Of a DNA stretch of 64,000 nt, positions 48,561 to 61,660 are shown one piece after another; position 1 is the stretch's first letter, and each line of letters starts with the position of its first letter. This stretch comes from Cardinalis cardinalis (taxonomy: Eukaryota; Chordata; Aves; Passeriformes; Cardinalidae). The notes under the pieces were generated by a model. That model was not told where the DNA came from. It ran no database searches and saw only the letters and a list, made by a program, of their open reading frames with translations. Both the position numbers and the translations under genes were made by a program. The DNA is taken from contig JACDOX010000087.1 in NCBI GenBank assembly GCA_014549065.1, positions 1,902,931-1,966,930 on the forward strand, read 5' to 3'.

Positions 48561-51391
48561 TGATTAATTATAATTTATAGTTATTATATAATGAGTGCTA
48601 TAATACCCACAATGTTATCAAAGTACTATAATTTACAATTATCATTATATAATTAATTTGTAATTCCCTTGTTAAGGTCATATAATTAAACTGCTTTTCA
48701 ATTCCTTCATAGTGACTTCTTACCTTTCCACCTTCCTACTGTCACACCACTAACTCCAGATACCTCTCTTTTTTTCCAGGATTCCCCCATGGGAATTATT
48801 CACAGAAGATTCTGGTCCATCCAAAAAGCTGTATTCTCAAGTCTTCTCTATTCACACACACTGACCTCCTTCTGTCCTAGGATATGCTCATCTATTTCCT
48901 GCCAAATTATGCCTCTGGTTTTCTGGTGGCCAATTTCTTAGTTTTTTGAGGCTGGGAAACAGACAGAAGACAAAAAAATACCAATAAGTTATTCAGAAAA
49001 TCTGTACTAGAACAACTATGAATGTCAGACAGGCAACTCNCTTTAGTTTTTCCTATTCTTTCTCTCACACGTGATCTCTCCATGTCCATGCCATAGAGAT
49101 TCACTGAGGGCTCACCTTAACTTTGGGGTGCAGCTTTGGTGCTGTCATCAATGCCAGCACTGTTGAAAGGTCACTTAAATGTGCTGAACACTCTGTCCAT
49201 CACGAGGGTGGCTGAGGAGGAGTGCAGCAGCAGAGCTGTGAAACAGAGGCAGGGAGGCAAAGGGTGCAGATCACGAGGCAGGACTGCAATTGGAAGAGAG
49301 GGACCTGCTCCCTTTTGGATGCCCCAAGAACAACTGCCCAGGANACATTCTGCACCAGGCTCCTCAAAAACCCACAACAGAACAAAGCTTCAATTAAACA
49401 AAAAGTTTCAACAAAACCTGGTTTCAAGGAAGCAACAAAACACCAACATTCTTCCACCGAACATCAACCAGTTCTGCTTTCCTCAAGCTCTTCCATTATA
49501 AGCAGCTTTTACCACCACAGCTCCTTAACACTGAGCACTATTAAGTAACTACAAATCATCTAATCACTTGGAATCTCTTTATTAAAATAAAAAGATTGCA
49601 AGCAATTCCCTTAAAACAATATTCATCTCTGAANTTTGGAAAGTTCACATATTTGATGCTTTAACAGTGAAGCCCAGTACAAAAACCCACTAATGCAGTG
49701 CTACTCAGTACTAACAAAACACACTGAGTGTCTCCAAAATGCAAGCTCAGACAAACTACTACACTCACAAAGACAAATACTGGAGAACAAAAATATCAGA
49801 TTGAAGTTTATCCATTCAGTCTAACAAACACCCTTGGCGTGCAACTGCTGGGAAAATTTACATGACTGCATTTATTTTTCAACAAAACCCGTGACTCATC
49901 CAGGGCACTGAAGGGACATTGTTCAATAAANAGAATATTGAATAGGTATCTGTTTTGTTTCTTAATTCTTTTGCCAAGAGACAAAAGGCTTCAGAATGCA
50001 GGAGCTCATGAACAGGAAGGTCATGGATGAAGGCACAGATTGGCAGTACTTGGGAAGGAGAAGTCACCACCTGTTTCAGCTTTTTAATCCTAAACCAGAA
50101 AATCCATACTTGTTTATACTCAAAACAGTCTTATTCAGACATGTCACAGTATGAAAAGTCACCTAATCCTAAATTCAGATCTAGTCTGAGTGTAAATTTG
50201 TTTCAAATCTCCTCCAAGATCATCAGCAGAACCTCTTGCTGGTGTTGAAACCTGGTAAAGCAGCAACAACCTGCTGGATGCTTGGGACTGGATGCAGGAC
50301 AGCAAGCAGGACCACCCAAGGACTTCAAANCCAACCCAAGCCAAAAAAACCCCAAACCCAAGAAGAGATGCTACTGTTCACATAGAAGTCAGTACCTTCA
50401 AATATTGCTTCCACCTTGTATAAAACTGCATTTAAAAAGTTTCAAGATACACATAGAATGAAGCAAGCTACTCTTAAGTTGGTTTTTACTCAATCTCCTG
50501 CATTTAAACTGAGGCAACTGGAATANAAAAGTCTCCACACAAGAAACTCCTTAGCAATGAAACTGAGCTCAAAGCAACAGATTTTGACGCTTGTCTCCAA
50601 AAGCCCCAGCACCACTGACATTATCCTTCCAAATGCTCTGCTACAGAAGCACCTTCTCAGACAATTGAAAGGTGCTGTTAAAAAGCAGCACACTAAACTG
50701 CAATTTATTATTTACTATTAAAAAAATTAATTCAATATTAAAATGGCCAGAGTCATTTCAAGAAATCTGTGAGTGTCATGGGACTACTGCTTGCTTTTTC
50801 CATCTCCTATGGCAGCGGCTGTTTCAATTACCAAGACTTACACAAGGCCTGTGATAAGTGGAATATACCAGCATTTTTTAAATTAACACCCTACATCATG
50901 TTTAAATTGTTTGAAAAATCAGTTTAAACATTCCTAAGACAAAGCTGTTCTTGTTCAGGCATCTACATTGCTTTTAGATAAAGAACTCCTTACATTGCTA
51001 ACAAAGAATGCAGATACTCTTAGAGTTCAGGATTTCAAATAGCTATAATCAGTCCCTTCATTTTAACTGATGATCAGAAGACACTTTAATGGCCTTGCTG
51101 NCTTTCATAAACAGCTGTGAATTTTCAAACAATTAGATTCCTGTTAATCTAATATGTAGAAGCTGCTGATGTGGACCTGTACAAATGCTGTTCCACTTCC
51201 TCTGCCCATTCATCTAGACTGGGTTTCTCAAGTTCTCCAATCTTGTCTCTCCCCAGTCGTGATTAAGACCAGAAAAAAAAAAAGATCACTTCTCTACCAT
51301 AACTTTTATTAATTAATGAGCATTTTGGTTTTTATTCCTGGAAAAAATAAGATCTTTCAGCTGTCTGGTAAGAGAGCTCTAAATCATCAAT

Positions 51392-51436
51392 TTATATATA
51401 CATATACACACATATATACACACACATACACACATC
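51392..51436. repeat. (TA)n/(CA)n microsatellite
   Basis: Mixed tatata, cacaca and tacaca units, interrupted. Confidence 0.9.
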
Positions 51437-52026
51437 TGAATGCACTTGAACAAAATTTTCCTTTCAGAAATGCAACTCCTTTCCCAAGAAAACTGTCTGG
51501 CATGCCATTATTAACAGCTCTATTTTTCAGCCAAAATTCTGCAGTTTTCAACTCTCNAATACCTCCAAACTGCAGAGCTTTTTTGATTTTTATATGTGTC
51601 TTCTTAGAATGCATCGTGGTCTTGAGAAAACCACTGAATCTCAGCAATCCTATATTGTCTACAGCTGGATGGCTAAATCCTCCAGTGCTTCAGAAATTAG
51701 ACATCCCCTCAGAAGTTTAGTTTCTGTTCGGATCAACGTTATTTTAGTTTTCCTTAATTACCCTGCAACTTTTCCAGTGTACATGACTTATCCCATAAAC
51801 CATGAGTTTAAAACACTCTAAACCTGACATAAGTGGACAAAAATTTCAAATTCTTATATATTTCTATTAGAATGCTCAAGTGCTCTTTCAACAGCTCAAC
51901 TGATTTATTAATACATTTAGAAAGTAACTTTAATTCCCAAGTTCTTAAAGATACTTTAAACATTTAAAATTTGAAAGCTTTTACACTTGCTACTGTTTGC
52001 TGTCCCCAAGATTCTAGAAAGANCCC

Positions 52027-52822
52027 TGCTGGGGTTTAGGATTTTTCCTGTTGTTTCTTTCTTTTAAGGAATTTTCTCCCATGTGCTGTCAGGAGATGAT
52101 AACGCGGGTACTGAGGAGAGACAAAAGAAGTTGCCAAGCTCAGAGGAGGAGGGCACTTGGCTGCACTCCTCTTATCTGAGGGTTTAGCTTGGGGGAGCTG
52201 AGATACCTGGAGAATTAGGCTGGGAAAAAGGGGGTTGGAGCAGCATTTGGAGGGGAGAGAGACTGTGGTTGCTGTGGGGAGAATTCAGCACCACTGCAGG
52301 GTTCCATGTCCTGCTGCCTTTCTTCTATGAAGAGTGGAATCCCCTTTGCACTGGGACCTTACTAACACCTGACCTCACCAAAGGGGTGGTATAGATGAGT
52401 AATGTAAGGCTGGCTCTCACAATTAAGAGATAGATATTATGTGTATAAGATGTATAGTGATGTTATTGCAATCTGTTCTCCCATAGTGCTTTTTTCTCTC
52501 CCCCTTGTAACAGCCCCAGTAGTCAGAGCATTTGGGGAGGGGTGGTTTATTACCAGGAGATGCAGCATAACAACACCTGAGCTCCAATCAAGATGTAACN
52601 AAGTGATCTCCACCAGTGGACAGCAGAGAAGNAGTTCACTGACAAAATTTTGGGAAGGGCTAAGGATATAAAAAGCAGANCATCCATTTTGTAGANGAGC
52701 ANGCGGCTGCCAGTCACAGAGGCTCCCAGCACTGGAACTNTTCCTTAGTCAGTTCTTTGTTATGTTTTTATTAAGGCTTAACAAACCTTCTAAAATTTTA
52801 AAATTGAGGGCTGTTTCTCACA
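52027..52822 (+). mobile_element. ERVL-type LTR, near complete (about 796 bp)
   Basis: Starts tgctggggtttaggattttt. It has a TATA-like gatataaaaagc at 52665-52676 and ends near tttctcaca. The first 140 or so bases match the element at 61458. Seven or so Ns fall in its last third. No matching 5-base target duplications were found, so the ends are tentative. Antisense to DIP2A. Confidence 0.65.
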
Positions 52823-53089
52823 GGACGGACCCTTCACCATCTGCTGGGGTGCCTCAGGGGACACCCTGGTGCCCTGAGCCCCTTTCTGCCCCAAGGGAGC
52901 CTCTCTGCCATGTTAGGGAGCTGGGCTGCCCCTGCCCAACCCCATCGTTCCTTTGCCACCGCTCTGGGTTTTTTAGCTCTGCACCCTGATGTCCTGTGAT
53001 TCCAGCTACACCTGCAGACTTTCTGCTGCCTCTTGTTTGCTACCCTTTGCTACCCTGCTGTTCCAGGGCCTGGCTGCAGCGCCTTGCTT

Positions 53090-53592
53090 GACATTGTTTG
53101 TATTCTTCATGTACTAGAAAAATAATAGTTCAGGATAAAAAGTGATCCTACTATGATGCTACTGTGNTGNTTTGTTATAGCAACACTAATTTACTTCTNG
53201 TTGAAAAAATTTGTGAATCCTGTAAAGAAAACTGAGAGATCTGCCCACAACCTTTTGAGATAAGNGCANTTTTGAGACCATGCCTGGCACCTNAGCTTTC
53301 TCATGACTGTTGTCATCTTACTGCAAAGCTCCCATACTTTCTTGGTGATTTCTCATGATTGTTGTCACCTTATTGCAAGGCTCCCTGCAGCACTGACTCC
53401 TTCTTCCTCACAGCACAGCCAACAAACTCCAGCTCACTGCTCACCCAGCTAACCCANTCTTTTTTAGCACTCATCCTCACTGGACACAGCTGTGGCCTGT
53501 TAAGGGCAGGCNTGTTCTTAACTGGTACAGCTGCAACTCTTCAGGGGTGAGATTACCTTCTGCACTATTCTCTTACATTCTATCCCTCCACA
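53090..53592 (-). mobile_element. Second LTR-like repeat, reverse orientation
   Basis: Read on the minus strand it begins tgtggagggatagaatgtaa at 53592. It holds two imperfect 52-bp units starting about 53299 and 53351, and the block 53153-53296, which has an inverted copy at the right window edge. Many Ns lie inside. Probably an ERVK-type LTR; the inner boundary is not defined. Confidence 0.45.
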
Positions 53593-54701
53593 AAGAACTG
53601 TTATTCCNTCTCCCATATCTTTGCCNGAAAGCCCCCTAATTTCAAAGTTATAATAATTTGGAGGGAGCTGATCATATTTTTCATTCCAAGGGAGGCTCCT
53701 GCTTTGCTTAGCAGACACCTGTCTTTCAAACCAAAACATTCCCAGAAGAATGAGACCGAAATCAAGAAATTCTCATGAAATCTCAAAAAATTCTACTCAT
53801 GTCAGGCTAATACAACATCCCTAGAAATTCTCCAATTTTGCAGCTAGAAAATAGAAAAAAAACCCAATTTTGAAGTCAATAACCCTGCATGCAGATTTTC
53901 CTTAGAATCCTGTGGTTACTTTCCCTGTTGTGAGCAAAATATTTCACTACAAAAGCCACCAGTAAAGGCCTTTTCTGCAGAGGNTGGAAATCAGCAATGT
54001 TATTAACATTGTGTCAAGATCCAGTAACATCCACTGAATGACAAAAAGAAGGTTAAAGGCATCAACACAACATTCTTCTGCCATATTATAGATTCCATAT
54101 TTATTTCTGTGTTTATGTCTCACTTTCAGTAGCTCTCAGTCAAGGACTTGCTGCTCAGAATCTAAGCTAATAAAGTCATGTATTCCAGATTCTCCAGAGG
54201 TGTGAGAGCCCAGACATCAGAAACTTTCCTGAAACACCTAAAAAAACCCTGAANATCAATCTCAAATTCTCAACACCAATTCCTATAAAGACAGCAACTG
54301 GATTTCCTTTAAACCTAAGTTTTCCTCAGTCTCAAAATGCAACCCACTTGCATTTACCATAAAACACCAATTGCTAATTCCACTAAATACATATTACTTC
54401 AGTGTTACTAACAATGTCTACAAACTGACAAATCTGCAGAAGTTANTACACTATCACCAGGTTTATCATCTGACGGGAGTATGTTACAAAGTTTTTTTGG
54501 CGGTTGGGGGAGGGATGGGGTTGGCCAGGTTACCCTCCTCTGGTCACAATGTAAAAGCATTGTGCTTTCAGAAATATCTCTATTTTAATTAATCTGAACC
54601 ATGTTTGCTGAAGCTACTTTTCCTAATTACAAAACAGCAACATTAACTTCAAGCGAATTGTCCTACCATCCTTCTAGGCCAAAATTAGGCAGGGTTCTTT
54701 A

Positions 54702-54755
54702 CACAGCATCAGGTAACAATTGATGTGACTTATCTCACAGCATCAGGTAACAATT
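54702..54755. repeat. 20-bp direct repeat, two copies 34 bp apart
   Basis: cacagcatcaggtaacaatt occurs exactly at 54702-54721 and 54736-54755. Confidence 0.92.
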
Positions 54756-57700
54756 TCACTGCAATCATCCTCCCAAATATGACCCCCACTGATGAGGACC
54801 ACAAAGCAAGTTCTCCAGTCTTGCAGCTCATAGCTTCCCTTCTGAAAGGGCATTGAGAACCTATTTCATGTGATGAACACAATTTTGATAGCATCAGTAC
54901 TGCATGAGTCATCAATCTATCCCACAGTCCCCTTCAATCACCCCAGGGAATTATCTCATACCGATTCAGAATCTCTCTTTATTTGCCAGTGTCAAAACAT
55001 TGCTTGTTTGAACACAGCAAGGCTACCTCTTGTCATGAGTCAGTTTATTGGGCTTCCCAAACTGCACCAGCTGCACCAACATGTGACTGAAGCCCTGCAG
55101 AGTTCAGCTCCAAGCTAAGCATAAAGTGTCTATCAGTTCACTACTTACAAATATTCACTAAAGAAAGGAAAATTCTCCAAAAAATCTCATGGGTTGTTAT
55201 TAGTNCTGAATATTTTGGACAGAAGTGCATAAAACCAAGAAAAGGCTCATTCCACAGTGAGGAAAAATCTACCTGTTTGTAGCACAACAGTGGCTAAAAG
55301 GCCCTGACCCAAAAAGAGAACAACCCAAATAAATGGTACAAGCAAGAGCTTGCCCATGGAAGATGCACTGAGGTGCTGTAGGGCACAGAAAACAAGCAAT
55401 GATCACAAGAACAAGTTGTTAGTTATTAGCTATTCACAAGTTTTATTTGTTTAAAATTTAAGGTTTTTTTCCCTCTGGATGCAGTCCAGGGAACACTGGT
55501 CCTGCCAGGAAGAAGGAGCAGCAATATAGCAGTTGTGTAAGTATTCTGAGTTTGTCTAATCTAATTTATATGGCTTCCATTTTAAATAAAAATCCAAGAC
55601 TATTTATTTCTTATACTGCCTACCACTTTCTGGTTTCACTAAGCATTCTGCTGCTACTCCTCTGTCTGTAATCACCTCATCCCAACTACCCTGCTACAAC
55701 TCTAANCAACAGACTTATCTCACAGTTTAAGACCCATATAACTTGCTAGCATAAAAGTAAATTATACAAGGATTTATACACAGACATTTTATAATTTAAA
55801 TTATGATTTATAATCTTAAGAGTAATTTAAGATTAGAATATCNAGCCACAGCTACAAGCAAATACAGAATATGTGTGTCAAGGGAGGTTTTTATAGTTTT
55901 GTCCGGGCTGTGTGACAAGTTACTTACATTGTAAGTAAGAAGGAGGTAAAAATCAAATAATAATCAATTTCACTGGAAAAGAGCAATATCCATAGTGNTA
56001 TCTTCTGCAGATCTTTGTCCCAGCCCCTGCCTTCTGCAAACACCTGTGTTAGAAATGTCCCCAGCACCTGAAGTTCTTTTTTCAATTAGCAGAATCAAAA
56101 CATTCTGAAGGGCANGCAAAAACACCTTCTGCTAGGAAGGGAAGAGTCTCATTTGCTAATGGTCAGTCTTGGGCACTGATAAATTGATGTCCTGTGGAAA
56201 TCAAATCAAATCAGAGCCCTGCCAAAATCTGCTAAAACCCAAATCTGAAGAAAACTACGACTTTGCACTTATTTAGGCAATAGTTGCTGATANATCTAAT
56301 CTTGGCTTCATAACTGTGAAAAGTTTAGAATCACAAATATAATTTGTTCTAAACACTAAGCTCATCAGAAGAATTTCCTGTTTAAAAATACACATTTCCT
56401 TAACACATTCCTTCATCTGTAGCACGATCACACTGGTTGATGACAGTAAGTAATACTTTTAAACAGACTGGTTAATTCAATTATTCATGAAAAGTAACCC
56501 AAACCCTCTCTAACAAGGAGGCTGTGGATGGAAAGAGAGCACAGGGACAACAGTGCCCATCNCCTTGACTCCTGTGCTATTGCTCAAACTGTCCAGCCAT
56601 GGATCTGTATCTGAACACCACAGAACATGTAATTTCTCAGTTTCCCAAACTGCTCAAGGCAGACAAACACGTGGCAAAAATACAATACACAAACCCACAG
56701 CAGCCAAACAAATCCTGACCTCACTGGTGTTTCTGTGTATGCAGTCAACTGAGACTTTGCAGAATCAAACTGGGAGGACCTCCAGAGCGAGGCTCTTGAC
56801 AAGCTTGCACTAGACCTCAGGGAAGGCAGGGAAAAAGACCTCAAGCTCCTGCTAGGAGTGACTCTGGGGTCATCTGCTTGACTGTTAAGAAGTTTCAAGG
56901 TCATGCATTTTACTACACAAACCTATAACCCAGAAACACAAGTAAAAACAGGCAAAGAGCCAAGAATGAGCATCCCCAAGTACAACCATTTTAATTCCTA
57001 CAACATGTACCACACAACTTTCAACTACATGGCTTATAAAGTTCAAGCTTCTTTGTAATTTTTACTTAGCAAATGAGAACATAGGTAAAAAAATTAGAAA
57101 ATAAGCTCACATCTAAATTTGCTTTTTTCAAATACTGTTTCTGAAAGAAAAATGAAGGGAAAAGTCTTTACTGAGCTGCCATCTCTGAAAACAGTGAATA
57201 TTCTTTGTAAGCTGAAGTAACTCTCACCCAATACAAATTATACACAAACATCTGAAATGAGAAACTTTGGTAATTTTGTTAGACAACACATAATTGCCAA
57301 CAAATGTTTTGTGGTCACAANGCCTTTTCCTACCAAACTGTGATTCCACAACATAGCCTGTCTGACACGCTTTCTTTGCAACCACACATTCTGGCACTTT
57401 CTAAACAATTCTTACTCCTTATAATAAGGCAGAAATCTCATAATGTGGGACTTGGACAGAATTCCATCTTAATACCCAGGCAGCTGGCACACATGGAGCT
57501 GAAGCCCCTCCAGTTATATCTAACCCACCTCCCAACACAAGTTTTCATTGCTCCATATGCAAATAACTCCTCAAACACTATTTGATAAAATGCTGAGTTG
57601 ACTGGTATTTTCCCTGCATCTGATGAATCCCAGATCTGTGGGACACAAACATATTATGGGAGCTTTCATATTTCAAGTTCTAGGACAAAATGCTGCTACA

Positions 57701-58552
57701 ATCAGCAAGTCCNACGTTTCATTTGAGGCTGGATCCACAACAGATTGAAGGAACAGCCGTACAGATACAGGCAGACACTGAAAAAGTTTATTTTGGGTAT
57801 GGATTCATGTTGCAGCTAAGCTGAAGTACTGGCACCTTCTTCCACTCTTCTGCCCTCAACCCAATCCAGCTCTGAGGCCATATGGCTGTAAGTAGGAAAA
57901 AGGAAAAAGAAAAAAAAGNAAAAAATTTGAGCCACAGTGAATTATAACAAAAAGTCAGAAAAAAGATTCTTTGACTCTATCTTCATAATATCACAACACC
58001 AGTTTTTAGTATCTTTTCAGTGTCCATAAATAGCAAATCCTACAAGAGGCAGATTTTTGTAAGACATCACTGCCATCCAGCAGAATACTGAACAAAAAGT
58101 CCTGCTAGTTGACGGATGAAGCCCAACTGGCTTCACCAGGTGTTGGAATTCTCTTNAAGTTCTTAAAGGGATGTACACAGAGATAATTAAATAGAAAGGT
58201 CTTAACCTTTAGAAGGTAACAANAGACACAGAAGATTACAAGCTGCTTCTTTCTTCACTGAATTGTAAATTGNAGAGACCACAAGGCACAAGCTTCCACA
58301 CAGGAAAACAACAACAAAAATCCACAGAAGCTTAAAATCTTTGTGTCCTCTGGAGCACTGCTGGGGAAACACCACCTTGAGAAAGAAGAAAGGTCATAAT
58401 AAGGCAGTGAGAAACTGATTGAAGGATATGATGATGATTTGGAGCCTTTAATTATGCAGTCACACATTTTAACTTGGTCCCCTGAATTCTGCATTGCAGA
58501 ACTGCTTTGTTAGACCTCTGCACAGGAAAATCATGCATTCTATATCACTGCA

Positions 58553-58620
58553 TATCATGGTGGGGTAACAGCTGGACTCCACGAACTCTGAGGTCTTTTC
58601 CAGCCCAAATGATTCTANGA
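58553..58620 (+). mobile_element. CR1 LINE 3' tip
   Basis: gctggactccacgaactctg, ggtcttttccagcccaaatg and attctan at the end follow the CR1 tail. Confidence 0.75.
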
Positions 58621-60209
58621 TCTTTGAAGNTGGGTCTGCAACCATCACATCAAGNAAACTCAGGCNAATGCACCAGGTTTGTGTTTCCTCGAGAGCTACA
58701 AACATTGTGCCAAGAAACTGTCAAATACTTTGATACTTATTCCAAGGTAAACACAAGGGTTCTTAATAACCAAATGACTGGCATGTAATCAAGAGAGACT
58801 GATATGTNTTCCCTCCCACTTGCATGCAGGTATATCAACGTCTGTCTTTCAGTAACAGAACTGGGTGATCCATCTGTAACTCAGCTGTATGAAATATCAT
58901 CCAGCAGGCACCTTCTTTAGTCCAAGAGATGCCACAGCCCATCCTCAATGAAATCACATTTCAGAACAATAGTCTATTCATTTCAAAAAACCAAACTAAC
59001 CCAAAGAAAAAAAAAATATCCCCAACAGCATTTTAACTACCAAATGGAAAAGAAAGAGTCACTTCATGATCTCAAGATTGGCAGAGCTTAATTTAAGTTT
59101 AGGGGAGGGATAGGGAGGTAGAACATAGGAGAGTGTTAATNCTAGTTTTATAAAGGTCTATGTACTTCATAAATGTGCATTTATAATTTTAAGGGAAGCT
59201 TATTTCTACACAACAACACCTGGAAGAAAATGTATTTCCTACAATCTTCTTAATGTACAGGTTGCCATCATACTTTTGTTCCTCACCAGATTTTAACCTT
59301 CCTTGCCAAAGCAACATACAAAAGAATAACAAGACTTCTACTCAAACACAACGAAGAGATTAATTTAAATACTGGTTAACTACAGCAAAAATCCAGAAGA
59401 CAACCAATAAAAGCCGTAGGCACCCAACTGGTTCAGTTTGAAATTCTGCTTTGATAGGAAAGGAAGTTGATGACCTAGCAATCCCAGTTTTCCTGGTTCA
59501 GAACCTTCTGTTTCCTCACAGTGATAAAGGTAACNAAACAGTACATTTCGTCCTTTTTTTCTGCAAGCCTTTAAGTGCATCACCATCATTCTTAAGCTGG
59601 AAGCCAGAGCCAACAAAATAAACCTGAATGTCCTCACTGCTCACAAAACAGTTTCATTNGAAACAGCTAAAGGTAAGAAGTGTAAGGATGCTCTCAGCTG
59701 AGACTAGATGCCTATTTTATCCTCCTATGTTCCAGAAGGCAGGAAAGAAAACAGAGGAGGGGGGACAGNAGAATAACAATGATGGAAAATGAGTATGATG
59801 GGGGAGTGGGAATGAGAACAAAAGGGAAGGCACATTACAGATGAAAACCATTGCCAGTTGTACTGTTCCACTGCTACAATAGTGCNTTCTAACACGGTTG
59901 CTAACATTTTAGGTCAACTCAACAAGAACCTCTTACCAGCTTCTTATTACCTTCCAAAATAGAGGGGAGAATAAAAAAATCTCTGATCTTAGAGCACATC
60001 AGACATGGCAAGGAAAAAAAAATGGGTCCATTTGTTTTACCATCCCAATGCAGAAAGGTTCAGAGGACTCTTGAGCCCAATGTGAGGCCTGAGGGCATTG
60101 AGAGGAAAGGGTGAAAAAGGAGTAACAGCTCCTGGGTAACCTGGCTTTTGTGTGCTGAATACAGAAACACCACTGAGTAGCACCATGTGGTCTAGCCTAG
60201 CCTGGTTTG

Positions 60210-61340
60210 GTTGGCACAGGGCTTTGGCTCAAGTAANGGGGAAAAAGGCCAACTGGCAGCATGGAGAAAGACCAATCTGGGCTGCTGAAGACTGGCAAGA
60301 CATTGCCACTCAGTAGAGAAGTTACCTGTGCAAGTCTGTCATGTGGATGCCCATGTCCCCAAGAGTTGGGCTAATGAGGGAGACTGAAATGAGAGGGTAG
60401 ATCAGGCTGCAAAATAGAGGTGCCACAGATAGATGTGCACTGGCAACACAAGGGACAGTTGTTCCTAGCTCGATGAGCCCATGATGCCCCAGGCCTTCAG
60501 GGCAGNGATGCCACCCATAAGAGGGCAGGAAACCAAGGGGTGGATTTTACCATGAACAGTATCTCCCAGGTTATCCATGATTGTGAGACGTGTGCTGAGA
60601 TCAAGCAGGTAAAACTCCCATGGTATGGTGGGCAGAGGTCCAAATACACGATTAATTATATCACACTGCCTCAAACCTGCCAAGGCAAGCACTATGTGGT
60701 CATGATGCTAAAAACCACCATGGGATGGCTGGAGACNCACCCTGTGCCTCACACNACTGCCTGGAACACCATCCTGGGCCTTGAAAGCAGCTCCTCTGGT
60801 GGCATGGTACCCCCATGAGAACTGAGTCTGACAACAGGACTCATTTCACGAACAGCCTNATGAACACCTGAGCTAGAGAACGTGGCACTGAATGGGTGTA
60901 CCACACTCCTTACCATGCACCAGCTGCTGGGAAAGTTGAGAGGTGCAACAGATTGCTTAAAACCACCTTGAANGCACAGGGCAGAGAGACTTCCAAAAAC
61001 TGGGAGCTGCGTTTAGCACCTGGTTAGTTAACANCAGAGGCTCCACTAACTGAGNTGGACCTGCCCAATCTGAACTCNTGTGAACANCAGAGATANGGTT
61101 CTGGTGGTACACANGAGAGGTATCCTGGNAAAAACTGGATTAATTCTTCCTCAAGCAAATACAAAGCCATCTGTGGGGTTGTCTCTGCTCAGGGANCAGG
61201 TGGCACCTGTGTCACAATCCATCCTTACNAACGATGTTTTGGACAGACTCTCACAACCTGGAGGTGCAAAAGGATGGAGAGACACAATGCATCCTCAAGG
61301 GGACCTTGTTTTAGGGTGGACTGCCTGTCACACTGTGCCT
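60210..61340 (+). pseudogene. Decayed ERVL pol remnant: RNase H end and integrase
   Basis: Seen, as broken pieces in more than one frame: an RNase H-end text HVDAHVPKSWANE (about 60341), a zinc-finger-like HDCETCAEIK (about 60575), an integrase core including NYITLPQT (about 60655), ESDNRTHF (about 60825) and YHTPYHAPAAGKVER (about 60910). Stops and frameshifts separate them. The residue before YITLPQ is Asn where integrases of this group carry a catalytic Asp, while the later ESDN Asp and KVER Glu remain. No gag or env is seen. About 15 Ns lie in this 1.1 kb. Not functional. Confidence 0.85.
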
Positions 61341-61457
61341 GTATCTAAATCTAGATGTATGCATGTATACAATTGGGGAAATGCATGCACGTATATACTT
61401 TAAAACTTTCAGTTTGATGTAACATGTCAGTATGGGAAAAATATTCAGGGTGGATAA

Positions 61458-61660
61458 TGTTAGAGGTTAGGATTATTTTTTTCCCTCTCAGGGAATTTTC
61501 TCCCATCTGCTGCCTAAGAGATGATAACGACTTGTACTTAAGAGAGACAAAAGATGCAGCCAAGGAGAAGAGGGAAAGGTGCAGCTGGCTGTACTCCCGT
61601 AGCTGAGGGGCTTTGCCTTGAGAAGGGTGTGANATTTTGGCTGGGGCTGGGGGGCTGAGC
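61458..61660 (+). mobile_element. ERVL-type 3' LTR, 5' portion
   Basis: Starts tgttagaggttaggattatt about 120 bases after the pol remnant. It shares gggaattttctcccat, gagatgataacg and agagagacaaaaga with the LTR at 52027. After about 61660 it no longer aligns with the first LTR by eye. Position and strand make it the 3' LTR of the pol remnant. Confidence 0.75.

Noticed and set aside
51316..51720. Plus-strand 134-codon open frame
   Set aside because: Runs through a TA/CA microsatellite (repeated YTHIYTH-like text) and has no family resemblance.
60540..60818. Intact host gene encoding an integrase-like protein
   Set aside because: The frame is broken by stops and frameshifts on both sides, with an LTR following. 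It is a decayed ERV remnant, not a domesticated gene.
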